Shown: one piece after another, positions 47,736 to 61,110 of the stretch
How the letters are laid out: the number at the start of each line of letters is the position of its first letter
How positions within the stretch are numbered: the stretch's first letter is position 1
Source of the DNA: Oasisia sp. SBJ-2009
Lineage: Eukaryota; Annelida; Polychaeta; Sabellida; Siboglinidae
Length of the DNA: 64,000 nucleotides
Assembly (NCBI GenBank): GCA_964017155.1
Contig: OZ024854.1
Location: 14,861,181-14,925,180 of the forward strand
Direction: 5' to 3'
Program-made: the position numbers and the translations under genes
The notes under the pieces: model-generated
Told to the model about the DNA's origin: nothing
Database searches by the model: none
The model's input: the letters and a program-made list of their open reading frames with translations, nothing else

Positions 47736-48950
47736 AATAATTTTTTACAAAACAACCACATTTTCGGAGTCCCCAGACCATGAGCAAAATATTCCATATA
47801 TATCTTAATACTCTACAAAGGTATCATACTCATGCAAGCTTCAATACCATGTATGCATGTATCGTGGGTAAATCGAGTTACTTTCTCTGCTTAAACCCTA
47901 TGTGTACACACACAATACGAAACACGTACCTCAGGTGGAGGACTTCTCGTATCAGCATAGTCATCATCCTACAACATTTCCCATTCATTTGCGTTAAGTT
48001 CAGATCAGCCAGCTACTTTGCAAGTTAATAACTAAAATGGTAGCCACTGTGCACATCAATTAGTGATGAACATGTATTATATTAAAATTTTAAAAATCAT
48101 GGTCTAATCAGTACTGATAAGTGATTAAGTACAAGTACTAGATCCCCATTCCATCGTGAACATATTAAGACATTGTTCTGCCAAATTAATTTAGTTTCAC
48201 TGGATTAAGTTCAACTGTGTGCCTGAAATCTATGAAACACAGAAAAATTTAGTGTCATGTCATGGCTGGTTTAGTCTACAAAACGCATAACATCACCAGT
48301 ATCAATGAAAATGTCTTGCGAGGTGGGTTAGTGTTTTGTTTTAACATTCAAACACCATCTCAACTTCTGTGGGAAGCATACAACCACACAGCCAATAATC
48401 AATGCAGTGCTTGGATGTCTTATTTCTTCATGTTAATGTATTTTGTTTCAAATGCACAGTAACCAAATAAAATGTTGTAGGTAATGGTAGGTTTCATAAA
48501 CACATTAACAAATTGGTATTAAGCAGTCAAAATATGAGGTGTAACGATACTTCAAACTACTTCAATGTAAAATAGTGTATATGTATGTACTATGTACCAC
48601 TTATATAGTGCACTAAATTTCTTTGTGTTGATCTTACTATTAAAATTATGTATTGAAGCCTGCACACAATACACATTACTATTGTCTAAAAGGTATCGAT
48701 TCTTAATTTGCCTGTGGCTTTATATTTTAAGGAATACACATCTAAGACATATCAGTGGGTATTTTGTATTAAATAAACATTACCAGCAAATCCAACGCTA
48801 TTGATATATTGTTGTCAGCAAATCTTTAATCTCTAATAAGAGCATTTTTCATAACTATTTAACTGCTTAAATAAGACTACACTGTACAATGATTAACAAT
48901 GCACAACTCTTTATTTTGTTATACTTTCTTTAAGCATTGAATGACTATGA
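47736..48950. repeat. Tandem duplication, copy 1, inner part (contains the 47930 exon)
   Basis: From TTTTTTACAAAACAACCACA to the sequence near 48950, this aligns with 49437-50580. An open frame (MAGLVYKTHNITSINENV...) is present in both copies at 48262 and 49963, but this is explained by recent duplication and is not evidence of coding. Confidence 0.9.
47930..47968 (-). CDS. Mini-exon, DDYADT cassette (tandem copy 1)
   Basis: This is a 39-nt phase-0 exon. The acceptor is gggaaatgttgtag/GAT and the donor CCTGAG/GTACGTG. It encodes DDDYADTRSPPPE, an acidic tyrosine site followed by a proline run. It lies inside the first copy of a tandem duplication; the paralogous exon is at 49628-49666. The acidic residues before tyrosine suit many tyrosine kinases (inference). 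The donor matches the one at 39904. Confidence 0.6.
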
Positions 48951-48974
48951 AGGAATGATGCCAAAACCAGTGAA

Positions 48975-50590
<1,616 letters not shown>

Positions 50591-50617
50591 GGAAAATGCA
50601 TAATATAGCTTTGACAC

Positions 50618-50620
<3 letters not shown>

Positions 50621-50681
<61 letters not shown>
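50621..50681. repeat. (TA)n tract hosting a hAT-like insertion
   Basis: Pure TA, about 60 bp, continuing on the other side of the element at 52000-52013. Confidence 0.97.
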
Positions 50682-50686
<5 letters not shown>

Positions 50687-51999
50687 CCGTAATGTAACGA
50701 AGTACTTTTACTTCGTTACTTTACTTAAGTAGAAAAGTTTACTTTTCTTGAGTAACAAAGTACATTTTTGGGGAAGTACTTTTTCTTTAAAAACGAAGTA
50801 CAAATATGTGTACTTTTTCTATATGTAGTGAAGTACTCATAATTTCTTTGTTAAATTGGCAAAAGTCCTAAAACTTCCGCGAATGATCTGTGTCAGAAGC
50901 AAGGCAATGCTTGCAGTAAGCATAGATTTATTTACAAATATCTGCCGGAATGTACAACAAACAGATATGTTAAGTGTCTTGCACTGGCCAGATTTCTACA
51001 CCAGTTGAACAAATGATTTGTTTTGTCACCTAATGAAGCCAATGAGATAATTGCAATCTGGGGTCTGGTGCTGCTGGGCCTGAACTGGGTTTCACAACTG
51101 CAGTGCAAGACTGGGCCACTAAGACAACAATGCCCATGAATGGTTATTTTAAACCTTGCATTCAATAGACATGAAAAACAGCTGCCTTACTGGTCTTCTT
51201 GTGTATTGCATATTGTTGTTGCAGTTTATTAGCTATTGATGTTCACTTTGAACTGCACATGTTGTAGATATCGAAGGCTCCCCGTTATCACCCACCACAA
51301 ACCTGCCGGTCTTGTGGAACCACATCTTTATAATCTCAATCTATTTTGAAAATAGATCAGTGTGTGTAACTGTTTAATTTAACTAAAGTATTTTATAAAT
51401 GCTACAATTAATAATTATTACAAATGAAGACATATTTTAAAAGACACATTATTATAACCATTCACCTAGACCGAATGACTCCTTCAAGTAAAATTCATCT
51501 CACTTCCATATATACCCACAATGATAAGAACAATTTAAGAAATATATAATACCCCTATAACAACGTGAATTACTACTAGTTTAACTTATGAATAAGATGG
51601 TTGCTGTGGGCCTATTATTAATAAAGCATGGTGTATGTATAGCTTGTAGGCCTAGTTGTCCTGTGCAGTTTTGTTTGCATAATTGTGGTTCATAGTATTA
51701 CATAAATATTTATGCATAGTAAAACAAAAATAGCAAACAATTTATATATGTTTGGTGTACACACTAAATTATAATTGTGAATATTTTGTTTTATTCACAA
51801 CAGTTGGCTGCATCGCCCATTGAGAATTAGTTTAAGGAGAAAAGTACTTTTGTGTTTACTTCAAGTACATATTTTTACTTTTTACTTGTACTTCAAGTAC
51901 ATTTTTCTAGAAGTACTTTAACTTTTACTTGAGTAGCTTTTTCTAGGGTTACTTCTACTTTTACTCAAGTACAAAATAAATGTACTTGCTACAGCTCTG
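50682..51999. mobile_element. hAT-like non-autonomous element, 1.3 kb
   Basis: Left end CAGAGCCGTA and right end (inverted) CAGAGCTGTA match the CAGAG-GTA termini of hAT elements. ATATATAT lies on both sides, consistent with an 8-bp target duplication, though it sits in a TA repeat. Subterminal regions are packed with AAGTACTTTTACTT and TTACTCAAGTA words in both orientations, a usual hAT transposase-binding pattern. The centre has no transposase; a 77-codon minus-strand frame there is unnamed. Confidence 0.75.
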
Positions 52000-52013
52000 A
52001 TATATATATATAT

Positions 52014-53257
52014 ACGAATACGAATACATTTATTTCAGGTAAAAACCCATATACAATTGGTACATACATTAAAACATCTAAATAGCCTGTTAAAAAATTA
52101 TTAGATAAAAAATAAATAAGGTTATAAGTTAGATAAATGTAAAATTGTAGAAAAACAGATAAAATAACGAGCAATATACAGGATGTGATTGTAAAATAAA
52201 TATGCAATTAGTTCATGTAAATAAACACCTTTTGAAAAGTAAGTTATATAAACAACTTATTGACTTTAAAAATATATGTATATAATAAATAAATAATAAA
52301 GTTATATGCTAGACATGATGACTATCTTACAGATTTATTGTGTACAATGAATTGGCCCAGCTAATCCACATTGGGCCATTTACTATTTCAAAGCAATTGT
52401 ACATAACCCTAATCAAGTCGTTATTTATGTTAAAAATGCGTTTTTTTAAACCATAAATGTTCTTACGCAATAGGGCGTCGAATGTATCTATAGCATTACT
52501 AGCAAACATGCCACTCGCGCTGTCCCGTCGGGCGTCGGCTATATCCCAAAATCCGTCTATGCATATTGTTGTAGGCAACTTTAGCTTTCAAATAAGAGCC
52601 CTGATTAAAGTTAACCCATAATTGGCAACAATAAGTTGTACAACAATACGTATGAAACAGATGTAGTCTAACACCCACGGAACAGTGGTGGAATTTTCTG
52701 ATAATGCTATTTGACCTAGCATAAAAATTACGTAGATGTCTTAAAATATCTCCGTCATCTTTCAGGTCATTGCATATTATCACACCTAAATATTTTGCTT
52801 CTTTGACATATGCAAGCTTGTTTAGGTTCATATACATATCTGGACATTTCTGGTTAAAACCACGTGGTTTGAAGACCATACATAATGACTTGATAGGGTT
52901 ATATGCAACATCATTTTCAAAGCCAAACTTTGCACATATGTTCAGCAAACGCTGAAGCCCACTAGGACTGGGAGCAATAACACATATGTCATCGGCATAG
53001 AACACATGGTTAGTGCAGCAGTTGTGTATATGACAACCTGTACCAGCACTATTTAGCATATTGCTCAGATCATCAATGTATACGATAAATAAATATGGGG
53101 ACAAAATCCCACCTTGTCGAACACCATTCGAAACATTAAAAAACTCTGATGTTGTACAACCCCATTTGACACAGAATGTTTGGGTTCTGTACCAATACAA
53201 CAGAATACGTACAAGTATAACAGGCACACCTCGGTTAAGCAATTTTCTAAAAAGCAT
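52014..53257 (-). pseudogene. LINE copy related to the 33-kb LINE, 5' truncated
   Basis: On the minus strand: LLNRGVPVILVRILLYWYR, VSNGVRQGGILSPYLFIVYI, HVFYADDICVIAPSPSGLQR, NPIKSLCMVFKPRGFN, AKYLGVIICNDLKDDGDIL and a C-terminal stretch to 52499. It matches the 33344 RT motif by motif, including YADD. It starts inside RT at 53257, where a TA tract begins, and ends in an ATTCGTATTCG tail at 52014. A frameshift near 52510 breaks the end. Confidence 0.88.
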
Positions 53258-53282
53258 ATATATATATATATATATATATACT

Positions 53283-54109
53283 CCTAAAGGCAGCTTATGT
53301 CGACCGATTATGCATACAGGACCGGCTTATGTAGACCGCTGTTTTATGTAGACCAAAACTGGTCTACATAAAGATTCGACGTGTTAGTTCACAACTTAAC
53401 ACAATTGAATTGATCAGTACCATTGCTTGTGCACACAGTTCATATGACAGTGAAGTACTGCGCGTAATTAGTTTTTAAATGAACAACATCTTAAATGATT
53501 TTGAGCATGTTTTCTCCAGCGCCGTGCATATTTTTGAGTATATTGTGTGCCGGGTTATGTGTACCGGGTCAATGTTCTTATAAATCTGTATTTATGGTAT
53601 ATATCAAACAAAGGGTTGGAGTTTCGTGTTCAGTATATGATATGCTTCATACTGATGCAAAAGGCTATATTATTATGTGTAAATTAGTAAAACTTGCATT
53701 TTGTCTTTGTTGCTGATAGATCCCTCGAATGTTGGTGTTGCCGTTGGTATTCGGCAATTAATTTTACAGCATTCACTAAATTGTAAAATTTACTGCATAA
53801 ACATGTATCACAACATAGCTAGATTCGGCGTCTACCGCAAAAAAGGCTAACTAAATATATGCAGCTTCCGGCGTTACGCCGGTCTACATAAATCGGCATC
53901 TATGCATTACGCGGTTTTATGTAGACCGATTGTTTTGCATATACCTTATTTATTGAAATATTTTGATGAACTTTCATTATGTGTTAAACATTAGTACTAG
54001 AAAAAATGTTTCAGTTTTACATCTTTGGAAAATGTATTAAATAAAAAAAATACGTCTGGTCTACATAAACCGGTCCTCTAGGCACTGGTCGACATAAGCT
54101 GCCTTTAGG
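53283..54109. mobile_element. 827-bp DNA element with 23-bp perfect terminal inverted repeats
   Basis: The left end reads CCTAAAGGCAGCTTATGTCG and continues ACC; the right end is its exact inverse. Inside, TTTATGTAGACC or its inverse recurs at least six times near both ends (53329, 53343, 53364, 53880, 53920, 54057). It sits between TA tracts. No transposase. A non-autonomous cut-and-paste element of unknown superfamily. Confidence 0.85.
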
Positions 54110-55250
54110 CTTATATATATATATATATATAATTTTATATATACACTGTATATATATATATATATATACATATATATATAATTTATGACTCAACAACACT
54201 GCAATAATAAGGTATACACATACAACATTTGCTGTGTTTTGTGCATAACATGATCGAATCATATCTTCGATGAACGATATTGGGTGATATTGCCTAAAAC
54301 AGCGCACTTTGACGGCTTAACTAAGTCTTAAAACTCTGCAATAAAAATCTCCATGAGCTTGTATTAGTTTGCGTTGTATATACAAACACACACATTTAAA
54401 CACCACATAATTATTAGGCTTGTGAGCGGCTGGCTTACGGTTTCGTTAACTGCCAATATGCTGAACATCATCGACTTGATTTGCTTCATTTGCTCTACGC
54501 CTGTATCGTGGGCCTATGCAAACTTCAGGACATGTGAGAGTTCAAGATCATCCAAGTCTATCATGCATGATGAGGCATAGCTGCATCAACCAGTAGTTGG
54601 AGCCAAGTTCAACACGTTTCTATCAAAGCATTTGGCAAGTTTGCCAAGAATTGCATCACACTCTTGAAGCCGACCCGAATCAAACTGAAAGAATATGGTG
54701 GACATTAGGGACCCACCACAAGCATTTGAAACAGTGAGTGCATGCTCATTGGAAATAAACATTCCCTATAGTTCTTCATCGCAGACACGAAAGCGACTCC
54801 TATTATTGGATTTGATTCATGAAAATCCATGGGACTGAAATAAATTGAGGAGCGCATACTGAAGGTGTTCACGAGAACGTCCCCACAGATACTGCTGAGT
54901 AATACCCGAAGCTATTCCATGGACTTGGACAATTTCCGCAGACACACATGATGCATACCAAACTGGAAGTGTGCCTCGTAATGTGCACCCAGGTGTGTAC
55001 CTTTTGTTTTACGGGACAGTTTGGAAGCCAATAAAAAGAATACATACTAGACTATCATACCTATCATATCATATGTATCATATCAGACTGCGGAAAGTCG
55101 TCTGTGCAGTTGTTGATGAGCACAAGACTGGGGTCCATATTTGGCTATTATTTGCGAAACAGAAACTGTTGAAACCTACATCGTAAACCCAGATTTTAAT
55201 TCACTTCATAGATAATTAACAGAAACAAAAGAAGCACTACAACCGAAGTG
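54110..55250. other. TA tract and unassigned sequence
   Basis: TA tracts occupy 54113-54182. The rest has short open frames on the plus strand (near 54374 and 54971) without known motifs; it may be upstream debris of the LTR element at 55258. Confidence 0.4.
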
Positions 55251-55257
55251 CCAAAAC

Positions 55258-55692
55258 TTGAGCGATAGTCACAGGCGGAGACAAAGTGTGGGAGGAGTTA
55301 TGTACAGCCAGCTGTCATCACCGAGAAAGCGAACACCGTGGTCGTACAAAGTTTGGTTGGAGGACGGTGCAATCTACAGATGCAACAGTCGACTTATCCA
55401 TACGCCAAGGCATGAAAGAACTGATGTGCCTAGTACCACCATACAAGACGTCCCTCGTTCCGCGACACTTGCGACATGCAACTCTGGATTGAGCAGCCAC
55501 CGGCGATGGACTTACGCATATCATCACACGAAGAGAGCGGTCATATCAACCATTGCAGTCCAGGTTGTGGTCGGACATACAGACCTGCCATTGTGTACGA
55601 TGCTTGAACATTTTATTATGAAAAGCGGGATCGTTATAATGTTCAATGGTCGACCCCCATGCAGCGTCGCAGTAACATTGAACATGCGTTGA
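55258..55692 (+). pseudogene. Possible LTR-retrotransposon integrase C-terminal tail
   Basis: The frame reads QLSSPRKRTPWSYKVWLEDG, then AIYRCNSRLIHTP. This resembles the end of Gypsy-type integrases, where an R-S-Y-x-V-x-x-E-D-G-x-x-x-R-R-N-R pattern follows the core. No reverse transcriptase, protease or LTR was found nearby, and the match is short. Confidence 0.45.
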
Positions 55693-56453
55693 TTGGAGAC
55701 TAATGATATATGTTATTAAGTTATCCCATTGTCATATATGTGGGTTACATTTCTTATTCTACATGTTAGACATAACATAATAATTGAATAATAACTATTT
55801 GCCTCCATTATAGTTATATGCATATTAATAAATCATAGTTTGTGAATTCTAGTGAAATTCTGTTTACCCGCAGTTGACCGGCTTCTTTCTTCCCTCTGTG
55901 CTAATGGCACAGAGTAGTTCAAAAAACATAACAGGATGTTCACATTTATTAAAGTTTATGAAATGTCAAACCGTACATTTTGAGTTAATAATACCGATAA
56001 GCTTTCTTTGAAAGAATGATAGAGATAAAATGTCAGCGTGCCATTAAATTTACAGCAACAGCACATGTACAAGACAAATAGCAGTAACTCGAAAAATAAA
56101 TGCATCGTATTACCATGCTGCCACATTTAGGCTAATTCAAGTCGCAATATGTTACAGTTAGTATAAAAATTAATCAGCGGCTGACATCATTTGAATAAAA
56201 TGAACAGTTAATCACTGAACAATATTATTTGATTGTTTTTGTCATAAACTGGAACAAGACTGTCTTACAGATAATTATAACACCAGATAGCAACTCTACA
56301 AGAAAATGTGCTGCACACAATTTTTTTTTATAAATTAGACCACACTTTTGCCTACCATATATAACTGTCTGTTGTATATAGCTAAAAAATTATATTCATA
56401 CACCCTGTACATACAACATATATATAAAGCTAAATAATTATCTGTATATACAT

Positions 56454-56458
<5 letters not shown>
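55693..56458. other. Intron, no gene recognised
   Basis: AT-rich sequence leading into a TA tract (56459-56540). Nothing identifiable. Confidence 0.55.
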
Positions 56459-56504
<46 letters not shown>

Positions 56505-56505
56505 T

Positions 56506-56540
<35 letters not shown>

Positions 56541-56550
<10 letters not shown>

Positions 56551-56574
56551 GTATATTATAGATATAAATGTTCC
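56541..56574. repeat. Target-site duplication, left copy
   Basis: A 34-bp sequence ending GATATAAATGTTCC recurs at 59586-59619 with one mismatch. The two copies flank the LINE exactly. Confidence 0.85.
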
Positions 56575-56638
56575 TACTGACAATTGGACAATGGAACGTC
56601 AGGACTCTCCTCGACCGAGAAGGAGCTAACTAGTAGCA

Positions 56639-57229
56639 ATGAAACTTGCCAAATACAACATCGACATCGCCGCCCTATGTGAAACAAGGTTCTCAGAGTC
56701 TGGTAGTCTCAACGACTTGGAATACTCTTTCTTCTGGAGTGGCAAACCCGAAGGAGAAAGAAAGGAGGCCGGAGTGGGCTTTGGTATCAAAAAGGATATC
56801 GTCACAAAGCTGACAGAAATGCCACGGCTAGTAAGTGACAGAATGATGACGATGAGACTACCTCTGAGCAAGGACAACTTTGCTACAATTATCAGTGTCT
56901 ATGCTCCGACAATGACAAACCCAGACGAAAACAAGGAGGCCTTCTACAACCAGCTGGCAAGTGTGCTCAGTGGCATCCCTCGTACAGATAAGCTACTGCT
57001 GATAGGTGACTTCAATGCGAGGATAGGAAGAGACAATGACAAGTGGCCCTTGGTCATGGGCAAACATGGGTTTGCGAAATGCAACTCCAATGGCGAGCTT
57101 CTACTGGCTCTGTGCTCTGAGTTCGGATTGATAGTGACGAACACCATGTTCAAGCAGAAGGATGAACGCAAGACCTCGTTCCAGACACTGGCATATGATC
57201 GACTTCATCATCACGAGGTGTCGGAATAA
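56639..57229 (+). pseudogene. LINE endonuclease domain (APE type)
   Basis: KYNIDIAALCETRFSESGSL, YSFFWSGKPEGERKEAGVGF, MTMRLPLSKDNFATIISVYA, PTMTNPDENKEAFYNQLASV and LLLIGDFNARIGRDNDKW show the exonuclease-endonuclease-phosphatase fold with its GDFN catalytic box. This lineage is often mis-annotated as craniofacial development protein 2-like in animal genomes. The frame continues shifted from 57162 (RHWHMIDFIITRCRNNMD). Confidence 0.92.
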
Positions 57230-57258
57230 CATGGACATCCACAGTACCCGAGCCATGC

Positions 57259-58263
57259 GTGGAGCAAACTGTTGGACCGATTACCAGATGCTTGAGGTCA
57301 AAAGTGGCTTTCAGAATACGACAAAAGCACAGCAGGCAAGGAACAAGTAAGCCGACCAAGCTCAACACAGCAAAACTAAGTACCATCAGCCATAGGGAGA
57401 GTTTTGAGCAGGAGATGGACAGTGCTCTCGCCCAATGGGAGAAGGAAAACTCAACACCAGACGAGAAATGGGCAGCTCTGCAGCAGGTCGTGTACAACAC
57501 AGCCAAGACATATCTTGGCAAGCCAGACAGAACACATCAGGACTGGTTTGACCCCAACGACCAGGAGCTACAGACTCTTATGAGCAGAAGAGACCAAGCC
57601 CACCAGAGAGTGTTGCAAACCAGGAGCACTAGATCCACCACTGCAGCACATAAAGACGCCTGCAGACTGCTACAAAAACACACCCGTGCACTGAAGTCAG
57701 ACTGGTGGGAAAGGAAGGCAGTGGAGCTGTAGAGAGCTGCTGACAGTAACAACATGAAGGGCTTCTACAATGGACTGAAGGAAGTGTGGGGACCCAAAAA
57801 GAAGGGACCTGTTCAACTGAAATCAACAGATGGAATGGAGACCTTCTCTGACAGCAAGAGAGTTGTGGCAAGACGGAGTGAACACTTCCAGAAGCTACTC
57901 AACGTCCCTGGAGACATAGATCACAAAGCTTTGGACAACATCCCACAGAGCATTATCAAGACAAGCCTAGATGAGATTCCAACTATGGATGAGATGGCTA
58001 AAGCAATCGCCGGCCTGAAAGATGGCAAAGCACCTGGAGGAGATGGAATTCCTGCAGAAGTATGGAAGCACGGAGAAGACAATCTGTTCAGCAGACTGCA
58101 CCAACTAATCGCCAATGCCTGGGAGGTGGGTTCTGTACCACAAGCATGGAAGGATGCCAGCATTGTAACCATCTACAAGAAAGGTGATCGAACAGACTGT
58201 GGGAACTATAGAGAAATCTCTCTTCTTTCCATAGCAGCAAGATCTTCGCCAGGATCCTACTGA
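57259..58263 (+). pseudogene. LINE linker and RT N-terminal part
   Basis: Frames 57259-57732 and 57754-58263, split by one TAG, give a charged linker (DQELQTLMSRRDQAHQRVLQ) and KDGKAPGGDGIPAEVWKHGE, QAWKDASIVTIYKKGDRTDC, GNYREISLLSIAAR. Compared with the copy at 31760, one G is missing at about 58237 (GCAGCAAG for GCAGGCAAG), which causes the frameshift. Confidence 0.9.
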
Positions 58264-59522
58264 ACAGACTATCTACCCACATAACACCAGAGGTAGTTCC
58301 AGAGGCTCAATGTGGCTTCAGAGGTAACCGGAGCACCGTGGATATGATAATTTGTCTCCGACAACTACAAGAAAAGTGCATTGAGCAGGACCGACCACTG
58401 TACATGGTATTTGTCAACTTCAGTAAGGCGTTCGATACAGTTGGGAGGACCGGGCTATGGCAGCTGCTGAGGAAGTATGGATGCCCAGAGAAGTTCACAA
58501 CAATGATCGAGGCACTACATACCGGAATGATGACGAATGTTAGAGTTGGAGGGGAAGTCTCGGAATCGTTCAGTGTCACAAATGGGGTCAAACAAGGATG
58601 TGTACTGGCCCCCACGCTGTTCTCCATCTTCCTATCAGCAATGCTCGATGATGCTTTCCGAGACATGGGGGATGGCGTCTACATACAGTCCAGATAGAGC
58701 GCTGACCTATTCAACGTCGCACACTTCAGAGCGAAGACCAAGACTATTCGGATACTGATGAGAGAGCTACTATTCGCAGATGACAGTGCACTGGTTGCAC
58801 ACTCTGCTGAAGAGATGCAGAATATAGTGAATGCTTTCTCCAATGCGTCAAATAAGTTTGGCCTGAAGATTAACATCAAGAAGACCGAGATGCTGTACCA
58901 ACCCAACTGTACAAGTACCCGAGAGGAGGATATCATGGTTGATGGAAACAAGCTGAACTCTGTTCTGGAATTCAACTACCTCGGAAGCACTATATCAAGT
59001 GATGGATGCATTGGTGATGAAATACAGAGGAGGCTGGCCAAGGCTAGTGCATCTTTCGGCCAACTACGCCAGAGACTCTGGAACAACCACCATGTGTCCA
59101 TGCGGGTTAAAGGCAAGATATACCGTGCAATCGTGCTGTCCACCATCCTATATGGAGCTGAGGCCTGGACAGTGTACAGACAACAGGTGAAAAGGCTGCA
59201 TGCCTTCATGATGCGACATCTGCGATCGATCATGAGGATAACCTGAATGGACAAAGTGACAAACAAGGAAATACTCGAACAGACAGGGCTTCTGATCAGA
59301 AAGAATCTCCGGTGGACTGGACACCTCATGAGGATGTCACCAGACAGGCAACCAAAGCAGGTTCTCAACTCCCAACTGTCTTCTGGTCAGAGAAAGAGAG
59401 GGCGTCCTCGTCTCCGGTTCAAGGATACCATCAAGAGAAACCTGAAGCTGAGAGACATAAAGATCGACTCCTGGACATCACTCTCACAGCAGAGAGATAA
59501 ATGGAGAGCAACAGTCAAGTGA
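58264..59522 (+). pseudogene. LINE reverse-transcriptase core and C-terminus
   Basis: In order: PEAQCGFRGNRSTVDMIICL, MVFVNFSKAFDTVGRTGLWQ, VTNGVKQGCVLAPTLFSIFL, LLFADDSALVAHSAEEMQNI, FNYLGSTISSDGCIGDEIQR, VLSTILYGAEAWTVYRQQVK, a WTGHLMRMSPDRQPKQVL motif and a basic tail GQRKRGRPRLRFKDTIKR. FADD is intact. Stops at 58696 and 59246 break it. The WxGHxxRM and GRPRLR motifs are usual C-terminal features of this LINE lineage. Confidence 0.92.
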
Positions 59523-59585
59523 TGGAAGCAGTCTTTGTCGCTTCGCGACCGACAGCATGATGATATAATATATATATATATATAT

Positions 59586-59619
59586 ATATTTATATGTATA
59601 TTATAGATAAAAATGTTCC
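59586..59619. repeat. Target-site duplication, right copy
   Basis: The match to 56541-56574 (GATAAAAATGTTCC here against GATATAAATGTTCC). Confidence 0.85.
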
Positions 59620-59911
59620 AAAAAATAGCGCAAAATAATACAAACATACAGAATGACTTCTAAATAACACAGTAAGTTTGTTTCCCTTACTGTTATTACC
59701 AGGTATATGCTATATCGTATTACACTATCTCCCATTATCATTTATATGTCTCTAGATCTTCAACTATGACATCTGCTGGTGAACCTTCATTAACCCACTC
59801 AATATGGTCTTCGTGGAATATTAAAGTATTTGTTATGTCGGCCCTTATTAAATTGTATAAATATTAAATAAAAACATTTTTCTTTGAGCTTAATTATAAT
59901 TAAAAACTTAC

Positions 59912-59944
59912 CAAAATTGGCTGTGATATACTTCTTGTCATGCG
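59912..59944 (-). CDS. Candidate mini-exon (RMTRSISQPIL)
   Basis: This is a 33-nt phase-0 candidate and the most upstream exon seen. The acceptor is tttgtttgtttcag/CGC and the donor CAATTTTG/GTAAGTTT, both strong. It encodes RMTRSISQPIL, a basic peptide with an R-S-I-S element. The third reading frame, HDKKYITANF, is also open and carries a tyrosine; it would need phase-1 or phase-2 neighbours. The transcription start and any signal peptide must lie beyond the right end of the window. Confidence 0.5.
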
Positions 59945-60450
59945 CTGAAACAAACAAAAAATGTTATTTAGCATCAACAAATTACCCAAGTAGGAAGCAC
60001 AGAGTTATGAGGAATTATAATAGATACAATTTGTCCAAGTCTTAAAATGCTGCACATAAAATGTAAAATAGCCAAAGCTGTAGGAATTATCACTAATGCT
60101 CTGTAGATCATCTTTTGTGACATTATATTATACCTTTTTATACCCAAACATATTGCGTAGAGTTATGGGGAGGTGCTTGTAGCACATATTTTATTTCTTT
60201 GGTAAAATTACAAACGTCTGTCATTAATTAATTATTTCAGCCCCCTACATTGCAGACACTGGCCAATTCTTCAATAAGTTATTGATTCTACGACTAAGAA
60301 AAATGTAAGAATAGACACTTACTAGCCCGGCAAAATATAAAAACAACACAAAGTTGTTACAATTTGATTTAAAACTAAAAAATTATATATGGAAACCCCA
60401 GTAAACTAACAATGCACTTTTCATAAAGGTAACAAAGAAATAATACAGAA
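59945..60450. other. Intron upstream of the first exon seen, nothing recognised
   Basis: AT-rich. A donor-like CTA/GTAAGTG at about 60310 has no partner acceptor. Confidence 0.5.
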
Positions 60451-61110
60451 ATATCAGAGATGGAGTGAATATTATACAGATGTACTCGGGTACAAGTACG
60501 ATTACTTTGAACATGCATGAGTACAAGTACTCAGAAAACAAATGTACTGGAGTACGAGTACGATTACTTTACAATGTACCCGAGTAGGAGCACGATTACA
60601 TTAGAATGTAATCATGATTACTCTCATGATTACTTTAATGAATATCCTGTTTCTAACATAAAGGCGACTTTCATGGAATCCCTAGGTGTCATTCTTTTTC
60701 TGTTGCTGTGTCACTATCTAGTGTTCTGATTACCTGGTACTGCTATCCACTATCCAGGTGTTATTATTATTAATAATCAGTCGACTTTCTCAGGTTGGTA
60801 TGGTTTCTGAATCAAATACAAATATGATTCATTTAAAAAATTTAAATGTCCTGTTTATTTTAAATGTTAAATACACATCATCAAATACATTACAATAACA
60901 ACATTTCAAATCCAGGGGGTCATATTTAAAAGAGTATCCAATTCAAATATGTAGTATATAATACACGGGGTCAAATACATTTGTATGTGATAATATTTAA
61001 ATACTTTTTAAAAGTATTTGTATTTGATGTTTAGGAATTAAAAATATTTGTAGTTAATTACTGTTCTAAAGTATTTGATATTTTCAAGTACTTTCAAATA
61101 CTTTTTTAAA
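60451..61110. mobile_element. GTAC/AATAC-rich degenerate element, possibly hAT-related
   Basis: Words such as GTACAAGTACGATTACTTT, GAGTACGAGTACG (60480-60640) and CAAATACATTTGTATGTGAT, AAGTATTTGTATTTGA (60820-61110) repeat in both orientations, like the subterminal regions of the hAT-like element at 50682. No clear ends were found. The 70-codon frame at 60517 is explained by the repeat. Confidence 0.45.

Larger units (their letters stand above)
56575..59566 (+). mobile_element. 3.0-kb LINE with endonuclease and RT (best copy of its family)
   Basis: A nearly full-length ORF2-type non-LTR retrotransposon that starts TACTGACAATTGGACAATGG and ends near CATGATGATATAATATATA. It is flanked by a 34-bp direct duplication, so the insertion itself is well defined. 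The coding region has about six disabling changes: stops at 57730, 58696 and 59246, and frame changes near 57200, 57300 and 58240. The truncated copy at 31760 is the same family. Confidence 0.92.
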
